From the NCBI GenBank assembly GCA_023415895.1, contig JAEZJA010000014.1, positions 1 to 5,732 of the forward strand: 5,732 bases of DNA, read 5' to 3'. The position numbers and the translations under genes were made by a program. Under the pieces are notes generated by a model, which saw only the letters and a list, made by a program, of their open reading frames with translations, made no database searches and was not told where the DNA came from. Shown here piece after piece: positions 1 to 5,434 of the stretch. Within the stretch, counting starts at the first letter, position 1, and each line of letters starts with the position of its first letter. This DNA is from Bacillota bacterium. GTDB lineage: Bacteria; Bacillota; Clostridia; Oscillospirales; Acutalibacteraceae.

Positions 1-376
1 TCAGTCCATTGTCGATCGCTTCCATAATCAGCAGCAGCGTCATAACCTTGGTTACCGATGCAATCGGCATGCGGTCATGGGAGCTTTTTTCAAACAGCAC
101 CTTGCCGCTCGATAGCTCCATCAGCACAGCGCCCTTTCCTCCCACCTCGAGTGCTGCCGCGTCGGCGGGAATCGTAGTGCTGGCCGATGCCCACGCAGGT
201 ACGCTCTCATCCGTCAGCTGCTCGACCGTTTCACCCGATTCGATATCGATAATCACCTTTGTATCCGCCGCGCTGCACGGCAGTCCGCTCAGACTGATCA
301 CCACAGCGGTACAAAGCATCGCTGCCAGTCCCTTTTTCCAAAGCGCTGACACCGTTTTTCTTAACCATCCCATCAT
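1..376 (-). CDS. Secreted D-alanyl-D-alanine carboxypeptidase (peptidase S11, DacF/DacA type), N-terminal part
   Basis: Only the first 125 codons are present; the gene runs off the left edge. The protein should trim the terminal D-Ala from peptidoglycan stem peptides outside the membrane. Residues 1-37 look like a signal peptide: a basic start (R6, K7, K14, K15), a hydrophobic core at about 17-33 and a small-residue cleavage region (CSAA, 34-37). Residues 80-110 match the start of the penicillin-binding fold: G-A-V-L-M-E-L-S-S-G-K-V-L, then P-I-A-S-V-T-K, where S107 and K110 form the SxxK active site. The SxN and KTG motifs lie beyond the edge. The start is the first of two adjacent ATGs, because GGGAGGT (384-390) sits 7 nt upstream of it. 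Residues 38-75, between signal peptide and catalytic fold, are a low-similarity linker. A terminator separates the gene from the transketolase operon. A class A beta-lactamase also has SxxK, but the flanking residues favour S11. Confidence 0.88.
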   Translation of the reverse strand, partial: MMGWLRKTVSALWKKGLAAMLCTAVVISLSGLPCSAADTKVIIDIESGETVEQLTDESVPAWASASTTIPADAAALEVGGKGAVLMELSSGKVLFEKSSHDRMPIASVTKVMTLLLIMEAIDNGL

Positions 377-404
377 TGCCGGCACCTCCCTCTATTCTGT
401 TTGA

Positions 405-410
405 AATATA
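405..410 (-). promoter_or_regulatory. Possible -10 element for the carboxypeptidase gene
   Basis: On the minus strand TATATT lies here, about 29 nt upstream of the start codon, giving a short leader of roughly 20 nt. No good -35 hexamer is visible at 16-18 bp, and there is no extended -10 TG. A 6-bp inverted repeat, CGGACA (419-424) with TGTCCG (439-444), lies just upstream and could be a weak operator. The call rests mainly on position between the upstream terminator and the gene. Confidence 0.3.
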
Positions 411-454
411 TGCGGGAACGGACAAATTTAGTCGCTGATGTCCGGCTCGGAAGC

Positions 455-497
455 AAAAAGCCGGGGCAGCCGTACTCAGCGTACGACTGCCCCGGCT
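455..497 (-). terminator. Intrinsic terminator of the split-transketolase operon
   Basis: The sequence forms a 17-bp stem (459-475 with 481-497) around the 5-nt loop 476-480. On the minus strand every position pairs, counting one G-U wobble; the same position is a C-A mismatch if read on the plus strand. The stem is rich in G and C (AGCCGGGGCAG arm) and is followed on the minus strand by a T run at 459-455. It lies 21 nt beyond the stop codon of the C-terminal transketolase gene. The wobble orientation and the T tract both show it works for leftward transcription, so the carboxypeptidase gene is probably a separate unit. Confidence 0.92.
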
Positions 498-517
498 GTA
501 TTCACTTTGGGTTTACC

Positions 518-1465
518 TTATTTCTTCATGGACACGGCCTGATGCACCTTGGCGACAATGTTGTCCGCCGACAGGCCGAAGATTTTGAGCAGCTCAACCG
601 CAGGACCGGATTTCCCGAAGGTATCGTTGACCCCCACACGCACCACCGGCACCGGATAGGACTCACACACGACCTCGGCGACGGCACTGCCCAGACCGCC
701 GATGATGTTGTGCTCCTCCGCCGTCACGATGGCACCCGTTTCCTCAGCGGCACGCAGGATGATCTCACGGTCAATCGGCTTGATGGTCGCCATGTTGATG
801 ACACGGGCATGAATGCCCTCATTCTTCAGCTGTTCCGCTGCGGCGATGGCTTCGGCAACCAGCAGTCCGGTCGCCACGATGGTCACATCGCTGCCCTCGA
901 TCATCTGCACGCCCTTGCCGATCTCAAATTGGTAATCCTCCGGCAAAATCACCGGCGTTGCCAGACGGCCGAAGCGCAGATAGACGGGGCCGTTGAGCTC
1001 CATTACGGCGCGCATAGCTTTGGAAGCTTCCACCGCATCGGCAGGGTTGATAATGGTCATGCCCGGAATGGTACGCATCAGCGCGATATCCTCACAACAC
1101 TGATGGGTCGCACCATCCTCACCAACCGAAATGCCGGCATGAGTGGCGCCGATCTTGACGTTGAGATGGGGATAACCGATGGCGTTGCGCACCTGCTCAA
1201 ACGCACGTCCGGCCGCAAACATGGCAAAAGAGGAGGCAAACACCTTTTTACCCGCAGCTGCGAGTCCGGCGGCAACGCTCATCAGATTCTGCTCGGCAAT
1301 GCCGCAGTTAATAAAGCGATCGGGATAGGCCTTGCGGAACATACCCGTTTTGGTGGCGGCGGCCAAATCGGCATCCAGAACAACCAAATCGGGATATTTG
1401 GCACCCAGCTCCACCAGACTGTTCCCATACGCATCACGCGTGGCAATCTTCTTCACATCTGCCAT
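518..1465 (-). CDS. Transketolase, C-terminal subunit (split transketolase)
   Basis: This 315-residue protein is the second half of a transketolase, which moves two-carbon ketol units between sugar phosphates in the cytosolic pentose phosphate pathway using thiamine diphosphate. It carries the pyrimidine-binding domain and the C-terminal domain. F-I-N-C-G-I-A-E-Q-N (51-60) contains the conserved glutamate E58 that activates the cofactor. F-A-S-S-F-A-M-F (76-83) supplies the aromatic pocket, and G-E-D-G-A-T-H-Q (115-122) is the family signature, with Ala where many full-length enzymes have Pro. The C-terminal domain (about 190-315) includes the A-T-G-L and E-E-H-N-I-I-G-G-L-G segments. The length is normal for split forms. 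The start lies 3 nt after the stop of the N-terminal subunit gene, and its Shine-Dalgarno GAGGAGG (1474-1480) is formed by the last Glu-Glu codons of that gene, which suggests coupled translation. DXS and pyruvate dehydrogenase E1-beta share the fold, but the pairing with the upstream half fits transketolase. Confidence 0.95.
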   Translation of the reverse strand: MADVKKIATRDAYGNSLVELGAKYPDLVVLDADLAAATKTGMFRKAYPDRFINCGIAEQNLMSVAAGLAAAGKKVFASSFAMFAAGRAFEQVRNAIGYPHLNVKIGATHAGISVGEDGATHQCCEDIALMRTIPGMTIINPADAVEASKAMRAVMELNGPVYLRFGRLATPVILPEDYQFEIGKGVQMIEGSDVTIVATGLLVAEAIAAAEQLKNEGIHARVINMATIKPIDREIILRAAEETGAIVTAEEHNIIGGLGSAVAEVVCESYPVPVVRVGVNDTFGKSGPAVELLKIFGLSADNIVAKVHQAVSMKK

Positions 1466-1468
1466 GAT

Positions 1469-2314
1469 TTAAGCCTCCTCGTACTGAGCCAGCGTCGCGC
1501 GCAGCTCCTGCATCGCTTTTTCGTACTGCTCCTGATTAGGCGCCGTGCCGTGCCAGCCAACCTGGTTTTCCATAAACGATACGCCCTTGCCCTTGACCGT
1601 CTTTTGAATAATGGCTGTGGGCTTATCCTTAATGGTGCCAGCCTCCTTGAAGGCCGCCTCAATCTGGTCAAAGTCATGGCCGTCGATTTCGATTACGTGG
1701 AAACCGAAGGCTGCAAATTTTTCGGGAATCGGATAGGGAGAATTGACCTCGCTGAGGGATCCGTCGATCTGCAGATTGTTGTTGTCCACCACGACGCAAA
1801 GATTATCCAGCTTTTTGTGTGCGGCAAACATCGCGGCTTCCCAGACCTGACCCTCTTCGATTTCGCCGTCGCCCAGAATGGCGTAAACGTGCCAGTCGGC
1901 CTTGTCCAGCTTGCCAGCCAGAGCCATCCCCGCTGCCGCCGAAATCCCCTGTCCCAGAGAACCGGTGGACATGTCCACACCGGGTACGCCCTTCATATCC
2001 GGATGTCCCTGAAGACGGGAGCCGACGTGACGCAGTGTCTTGATCTCCTCCATCGGGAAAAAGCCCTTAAGCGCCAGCGCTCCGTATAATGCGGGAGCGG
2101 TATGTCCCTTGGAAAGCACCATCCGGTCACGGTTCTCCCAGTGGGGATTCTGCGGGTCAACCCGCATCTGTGCAAAATAAAGATATGCCAGTGTATCCGC
2201 GACCGACAGCGATCCGCCCGGATGACCGCTCTTGGCGTTATATGTGCCTTCGATTGCCGCCATGCGGATTTTCGTGGCCGCCGCCGCCAGCTGCTTCTTT
2301 AACAAAGCGTCCAT
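1469..2314 (-). CDS. Transketolase, N-terminal subunit (split transketolase)
   Basis: This 281-residue protein binds the diphosphate end of thiamine diphosphate and pairs with the C-terminal subunit encoded just downstream. S-G-H-P-G-G-S-L-S (29-37) and S-K-G-H (68-71) are conserved active-site segments, and Q-G-H-P-D (102-106) and S-T-G-S-L-G-Q-G (116-123) are family signatures. The cofactor and metal motif begins at G-D-G (148-150) and ends at N-N-N (178-180). The ATG at 2314 is chosen over the in-frame TTG at 2320: the purine-rich stretch AAGGGTAGG ends 6 nt before the ATG but directly abuts the TTG. It is the first gene of a two-gene operon, with an extended -10 promoter about 105 nt upstream. 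Nothing is truncated; the separate subunits are a normal arrangement in Firmicutes and archaea. Confidence 0.95.
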   Translation of the reverse strand: MDALLKKQLAAAATKIRMAAIEGTYNAKSGHPGGSLSVADTLAYLYFAQMRVDPQNPHWENRDRMVLSKGHTAPALYGALALKGFFPMEEIKTLRHVGSRLQGHPDMKGVPGVDMSTGSLGQGISAAAGMALAGKLDKADWHVYAILGDGEIEEGQVWEAAMFAAHKKLDNLCVVVDNNNLQIDGSLSEVNSPYPIPEKFAAFGFHVIEIDGHDFDQIEAAFKEAGTIKDKPTAIIQKTVKGKGVSFMENQVGWHGTAPNQEQYEKAMQELRATLAQYEEA

Positions 2315-2373
2315 AATCAACCTACCCTTTCCGTACTCTTATTAAACCATCTTTGGAATCATCAATGCCGAAA

Positions 2374-2416
2374 CTACGCAATTGCAGGCTCTTCAGGCAA
2401 AGCCCGTCCCTCCTGC
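2374..2416 (-). other. Possible leader mini-ORF and hairpin upstream of transketolase
   Basis: A strong Shine-Dalgarno-like AGGAGGG (2408-2414) lies in the transketolase leader, about 94 nt from the real start codon and so not used by it. Seven nt beyond it a TTG (2400-2398) opens an 8-codon frame, MPEEPAIA, that stops at TAG (2374-2376). The same stretch can fold: GGCTTT (2404-2399) pairs with AGAGCC (2392-2387), and GCAGG (2416-2412) can alternatively pair with CCTGC (2388-2384), masking part of the Shine-Dalgarno. This may be a leader peptide or a chance purine run. The peptide has no run of regulatory amino acids. Confidence 0.2.
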
Positions 2417-2460
2417 GGACTGTTTTATTATATCATACCGTGCAGTAAATTGACAGTCCG
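2416..2460. repeat. 8-bp inverted repeat bracketing the transketolase promoter (possible operator pair)
   Basis: CGGACTGT (2416-2423) and ACAGTCCG (2453-2460) are perfect inverted copies separated by 29 bp. One arm covers the predicted start site and the other the -35 position of the leftward promoter, with the -10 between them. Because transcription begins inside one arm, a role at the DNA level is more likely than an RNA hairpin. No known regulator consensus was recognised. Confidence 0.4.
2427..2435 (-). promoter_or_regulatory. Extended -10 promoter for the transketolase operon
   Basis: On the minus strand TGATATAAT is a perfect extended -10 (TGnTATAAT). No good -35 is found at 17 bp (TGTCAA only), which is tolerable for extended -10 promoters. 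Transcription would start near 2420, leaving a leader of about 105 nt. The promoter is bracketed by the inverted repeat at 2416-2423 and 2453-2460. Confidence 0.7.
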
Positions 2461-2481
2461 GCAAAATTAATTTTGCAAAAT
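2461..2481. promoter_or_regulatory. Overlapping AT-rich palindromes, candidate operator for the redox operon
   Basis: GCAAAATTAATTTTGC (2461-2476) is a perfect 16-bp palindrome. ATTTTGCAAAAT (2470-2481) is a perfect 12-bp palindrome sharing part of it. Together they give three copies of the 7-mer GCAAAAT (2461-2467 and 2475-2481 direct, 2470-2476 inverted). The site directly abuts the ACAGTCCG arm. Its second centre lies about 43 bp upstream of the predicted rightward start site, where activators commonly bind. The protein that binds it is unknown; it does not match the GlpR, Rex or cre consensus as I know them. Confidence 0.45.
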
Positions 2482-2503
2482 ACGTGCTTTTTGATAACAA
2501 CTA

Positions 2504-2512
2504 TGCTATACT
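2504..2512 (+). promoter_or_regulatory. Extended -10 promoter for the redox operon
   Basis: TGCTATACT fits an extended -10 (TGnTATACT; consensus TATAAT). The -35 position (2484-2489, GTGCTT) is poor, which suggests dependence on the extended -10 or on an activator at the palindromes just upstream. Transcription would start near 2519, giving a leader of about 150 nt before the TTG start at 2670. Confidence 0.6.
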
Positions 2513-2586
2513 AAAAAGAGATTTTGAGACTTTTGCGAAATAGAATCCCGAATACAGACATGCCGGAGCATTTGAGTTGTGCATGA

Positions 2587-2633
2587 AACAAACCCGCCAG
2601 AGTGGCAGGGTTTGTTCGTGTGCAGCTCTTTTT
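2587..2633 (+). other. Leader hairpins upstream of the redox operon, possible attenuator
   Basis: AACAAACCC-GCCA (2587-2599) pairs with TGGC-A-GGGTTTGTT (2603-2616): 13 bp with one bulged A and a GAG loop. It is not immediately followed by a T run. A competing, weaker hairpin pairs AGAGTGGC (2599-2606) with GCAGCTCT (2622-2629) with one mismatch and runs directly into TTTTT (2629-2633), like an intrinsic terminator. The two cannot form together, so the layout resembles an antiterminator/terminator pair. GlpP-controlled antitermination of the glpD leader is a known precedent in Bacillus. The pairing is seen in the sequence; the function is inference. Confidence 0.4.
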
Positions 2634-2669
2634 GTTTGTATGTGCATGCCAATCGAAGGAGGCATCCTC

Positions 2670-4154
2670 TTGCAAAACCAGACCGACCGCGAAAACACAA
2701 CCGTCTATGATGTGGCCATCATCGGCGCAGGCATTATCGGCTGTGCAACCGCATTTGAATTGTCCAAGACAAAGGCGCGTGTCGCGCTTCTTGAGCGATT
2801 CGACGACGTGGCGCAGGGTACCACCCGCGCCAACAGCGGCATTGTCCACGCCGGTTACGATCCCCAGCCCGATACCAAGATGGCACAGTATAACGTAGAG
2901 GGCAACCGCCTCATCCGTGAGCTTGCCCCGCAGCTGAACATCCCTTTTCGTCAGACAGGCTCGATGGTGATCGCCCTGTCTCCAGAGCAGATGCCCATAC
3001 TGGGTACGCTGTATGACCGTGGCCGACAAAACGGCGTGCCCGATTTGCAGCTGTTGACAGGGGAGCAGGCTCGTGCCAAAGAACCGCGCCTCTCACCTGA
3101 CGTTGTGGGGGCACTCTATGCCCCGACCGGTGGCATCGTGAACCCTTGGGCGTTCGCACTGGCCTACGCCAATACCGCGGTACTCAACGGCTGCGATTTT
3201 CTGCCCCGCCATGAAGTGACCGGCATTGCCCGTGAGGGGGATACCTTCCTGCTGACAACGACGAACGGCAGGGTGCGCGCGCGGCGCGTTGTCAACGCAG
3301 CGGGCACTCATGCCGATGAAATCAATAACATGATTGCCGCTCCCTTCTTCCACATCCGTCCCAACCGGGGACAATATTATCTCCTGGACAAAGCACAGGG
3401 ATCGACCGTAAACACGGTTATTTTCCAATGTCCCACCAAGCTCGGCAAGGGCGTACTGGTCTCTCCAACCGTGCACGGCAATCTGATCGTGGGCCCCGAC
3501 GCCGTAGACGTAGACTCGCCTGACGACAACTCCACCACTGCCGACGGCTTAGCCGCCATTGCCCCAGAGGCTCGACGCTCGGTTCCCGATGTAGACCTGC
3601 GCCAATCCATCCGCAACTTTGCCGGCGTTCGTGCCGACTGCGGCCAAACCGACTTTATCGTGGAGGAGTCCAGCGAGAGCCCCGGCTTTTTCAATCTATC
3701 GGGTATCAAATCACCCGGACTGACCAGTGCTCCGGCCATTGCCGCCGACTGCGTGAAAATGCTCGAGACCAGCGGTCTGCACCTGACTCCCCGAGAGTCC
3801 TTCCGTCTTTGCCCCCGCCCCATCCCCTTTCATTCCCTCGATACGGACGGTCGCGCGGCCATGGTTGCCCGCAATCCGCTGTACGGCCGGGTGATCTGCC
3901 GCTGTGAAACGATAACCGAAGGCGAGATTCTTGACGCCATACATGAACCCATCCCCGCCCGCACGATCGACGGGGTGAAGCGGCGGTGCAACGCCGGAAT
4001 GGGTCGCTGTCAGGGCGGCTTCTGCGGCCCGCGCGTCGCGGCCATTCTCGCGCGCGAATGGGGCGTTCCCCTGCCCGGCATTGAACAGGATAAACCCGGA
4101 TCGCGTCTGCTGACCGGCTGGACCAAAGCCGTGGGGAAGGAGGAGGTTATATGA
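2670..4154 (+). CDS. GlpA-like FAD-dependent oxidoreductase with C-terminal BFD-type [2Fe-2S] domain
   Basis: The 494-residue cytosolic flavoprotein has a DAO-type FAD domain followed by an iron-sulfur domain. G-A-G-I-I-G (19-24) with E42 is the FAD-binding motif; R-A-N-S-G-I-V-H-A-G-Y-D (53-64) and S-G-I-K-S-P-G-L (344-351) are signatures of the GlpA / L-2-hydroxyglutarate dehydrogenase group. The tail holds C410-x-C412, then C447 and C452, spaced C-x-C-x34-C-x4-C as in bacterioferritin-associated ferredoxin (BFD) domains that bind [2Fe-2S]. C440 is extra. It probably oxidises glycerol-3-phosphate to dihydroxyacetone phosphate; another 2-hydroxyacid substrate cannot be excluded. It is shorter than E. 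coli GlpA (about 540 residues) but complete. The TTG at 2670 is chosen because AAGGAGG (2656-2662) sits 7 nt upstream and FAD folds start near there. The frame is open a further 31 codons upstream. No membrane segment or GlpC-like anchor is present. Confidence 0.9.
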   Translation: MQNQTDRENTTVYDVAIIGAGIIGCATAFELSKTKARVALLERFDDVAQGTTRANSGIVHAGYDPQPDTKMAQYNVEGNRLIRELAPQLNIPFRQTGSMVIALSPEQMPILGTLYDRGRQNGVPDLQLLTGEQARAKEPRLSPDVVGALYAPTGGIVNPWAFALAYANTAVLNGCDFLPRHEVTGIAREGDTFLLTTTNGRVRARRVVNAAGTHADEINNMIAAPFFHIRPNRGQYYLLDKAQGSTVNTVIFQCPTKLGKGVLVSPTVHGNLIVGPDAVDVDSPDDNSTTADGLAAIAPEARRSVPDVDLRQSIRNFAGVRADCGQTDFIVEESSESPGFFNLSGIKSPGLTSAPAIAADCVKMLETSGLHLTPRESFRLCPRPIPFHSLDTDGRAAMVARNPLYGRVICRCETITEGEILDAIHEPIPARTIDGVKRRCNAGMGRCQGGFCGPRVAAILAREWGVPLPGIEQDKPGSRLLTGWTKAVGKEEVI

Positions 4155-5434
4155 ATCTGCAGGTAGACTTGGTGGTCATTGGTGCGGGCCCCGCAGGGCT
4201 TGCCGCCGCCGTAGAAGCCTATGACAACGGCTGCACCTCGGTGCTCGTGCTCGAGCGCGACATGGAAGCGGGAGGTATCCTGAATCAGTGTATTCACAAC
4301 GGCTTCGGTCTGCACTATTTTAAAGAAGAGCTGACCGGCCCCGAATACGCGGGAAGGTTTGTTCAGCAGGCGGCCCAGCGCAGCATTGCTATCAAAACCG
4401 ACACGATGGTGCTGGACATCACGCGTGACGATGCCCGTTCGCGTCTGTCCATTCAAGCTGTCAACCCGTCGGACGGTTATCTGCTCATCGATGCCCGCGC
4501 CATCATTCTGGCGATGGGCTGCCGCGAACGCACGCGCGGTGCCATCGGCATCCCCGGCATGCGCCCCGCCGGTGTTTTTACCGCTGGCAGCGCCCAACGG
4601 CTGATTAACATAGAGGGCGGTATGGTCGGTCGCCGCGTGGTCATTCTCGGCTCGGGCGACATTGGCCTGATTATGGCCCGCCGTCTGACGCTTGAGGGCG
4701 CTCAGGTGCTGGCCTGCGTGGAGCTCATGCCCTATTCGGGCGGACTGCAGCGCAACATCACCCAATGTCTGGAGGATTTCGACATCCCCCTCTACCTGTC
4801 CCACACCATCACCGAAATCCGGGGTGAACAGCGGGTAGAGCAGGTCGTGATCTCGAAGACGGACGAGAAGCACCGGCCTATTCCGGGTACGGAGTGGGTG
4901 GTGGACTGCGACACCCTGCTGCTGTCGGTCGGTCTGATCCCCGAAAACGAGCTGTCCATGCATGCGGGTATCGCGATTGACCCGCGCACCAAAGGGCCGA
5001 TTGTGGACGAAAGCATGCAGACCTCCCTGCCCGGCGTCTTCGCCTGCGGCAACGTGGTGCATGTGCACGATCTCGTCGATTTCGTCACCATGGAAAGCCA
5101 GAAGGCGGGAAGGGCCGCTGCCCGTTATCTCAGCCAGCCCCTCCCGGCAGAAGACAGACAAGCCATCCCTGTCACAAACGGCGCCAATGTTACCTATACC
5201 GTTCCTCAGCGGCTTCATCCCGATCAGATTGGCAAAAGCTTTGAGCTGTTTTTCCGCGTCTGCCGCGTCTTGCCCAAAGCCATTGTCACGGTTTCACGCG
5301 GTGAAACCGTGCTCCTGCAGCGCAAGCGGGAGCATATGGCGCCGGGCGAGATGGAACGGCTGATCGTGCCCACCGCAAAGCTTGATCAGTCGAGCGGAGA
5401 TATTACCGTACGTGCAGAGGAGGTAGACGCATGA
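4151..5434 (+). CDS. FAD/NAD-dependent oxidoreductase (GlpB-position partner flavoprotein)
   Basis: This 427-residue pyridine nucleotide-disulfide oxidoreductase-like protein probably transfers electrons between the upstream iron-sulfur flavoprotein and NAD. G-A-G-P-A-G (11-16) with E35 binds FAD. G-S-G-D-I-G (167-172), followed by acidic E191, is a second Rossmann motif favouring NAD over NADP. L-A-M-G-C-R-E-R (120-127) and F-A-C-G-N (297-301) followed by H-V-H-D-L-V-D are typical of the family. C47 in N-Q-C-I-H-N-G-F-G is conserved in these proteins as I recall, but there is no CxxxxC redox disulfide there. A C-terminal domain (about 350-427) follows. The ATG overlaps the upstream TGA by 4 nt (ATGA), with AAGGAGG 7 nt before it (4137-4143). 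It is not homologous in domain layout to E. coli GlpB beyond the flavin fold; the link is by gene order. Confidence 0.9.
   Translation: MNLQVDLVVIGAGPAGLAAAVEAYDNGCTSVLVLERDMEAGGILNQCIHNGFGLHYFKEELTGPEYAGRFVQQAAQRSIAIKTDTMVLDITRDDARSRLSIQAVNPSDGYLLIDARAIILAMGCRERTRGAIGIPGMRPAGVFTAGSAQRLINIEGGMVGRRVVILGSGDIGLIMARRLTLEGAQVLACVELMPYSGGLQRNITQCLEDFDIPLYLSHTITEIRGEQRVEQVVISKTDEKHRPIPGTEWVVDCDTLLLSVGLIPENELSMHAGIAIDPRTKGPIVDESMQTSLPGVFACGNVVHVHDLVDFVTMESQKAGRAAARYLSQPLPAEDRQAIPVTNGANVTYTVPQRLHPDQIGKSFELFFRVCRVLPKAIVTVSRGETVLLQRKREHMAPGEMERLIVPTAKLDQSSGDITVRAEEVDA
5287..5311 (+). repeat. Perfect 11-bp inverted repeat inside the second flavoprotein gene
   Basis: CACGGTTTCAC (5287-5297) and GTGAAACCGTG (5301-5311) are perfect complements around a 3-nt GCG loop. 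The stretch codes for the strand-turn-strand residues T-V-S-R-G-E-T-V, so it may be only a coding coincidence. There is no T run after it, so it is not an intrinsic terminator. It could act as an mRNA structure about 120 nt before the start of the DUF1667 gene. Confidence 0.5.

Noticed and set aside
265..285. Lipobox in the carboxypeptidase signal peptide (Cys34)
   Set aside because: The residues before the cysteine are G-L-P, which do not fit the [LVI][ASTVI][GAS]C pattern. Cleavage after the following Ala-Ala is more likely.
401..2089. 562-codon open frame on the plus strand opposite the transketolase genes
   Set aside because: It lies wholly antisense to two clearly recognisable transketolase halves, has no recognisable domain, is rich in His, Arg and Gly as antisense frames of GC-rich genes are, and reads through the transketolase terminator.
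518..2314. Frameshift splitting one transketolase gene into two
   Set aside because: Each half has its own start, Shine-Dalgarno and full set of domains, and two-gene transketolases are a normal form. This is a genuine split, not a broken gene.
2450..2455. Perfect TTGACA as a -35 for the rightward operon
   Set aside because: It is 51 bp from the TATACT -10. No good -10 lies 16-19 bp downstream, and the bases belong partly to the inverted-repeat arm.
2511..3029. 172-codon minus-strand frame opposite the leader and start of the GlpA-like gene
   Set aside because: It runs over the rightward promoter and the FAD-binding motif of the real gene; no domain is recognisable.
4010..5218. 402-codon open frame on the minus strand opposite the flavoprotein genes
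   Set aside because: It is antisense to two strong flavoprotein genes with intact motifs. It has no family resemblance and no convincing ribosome site.
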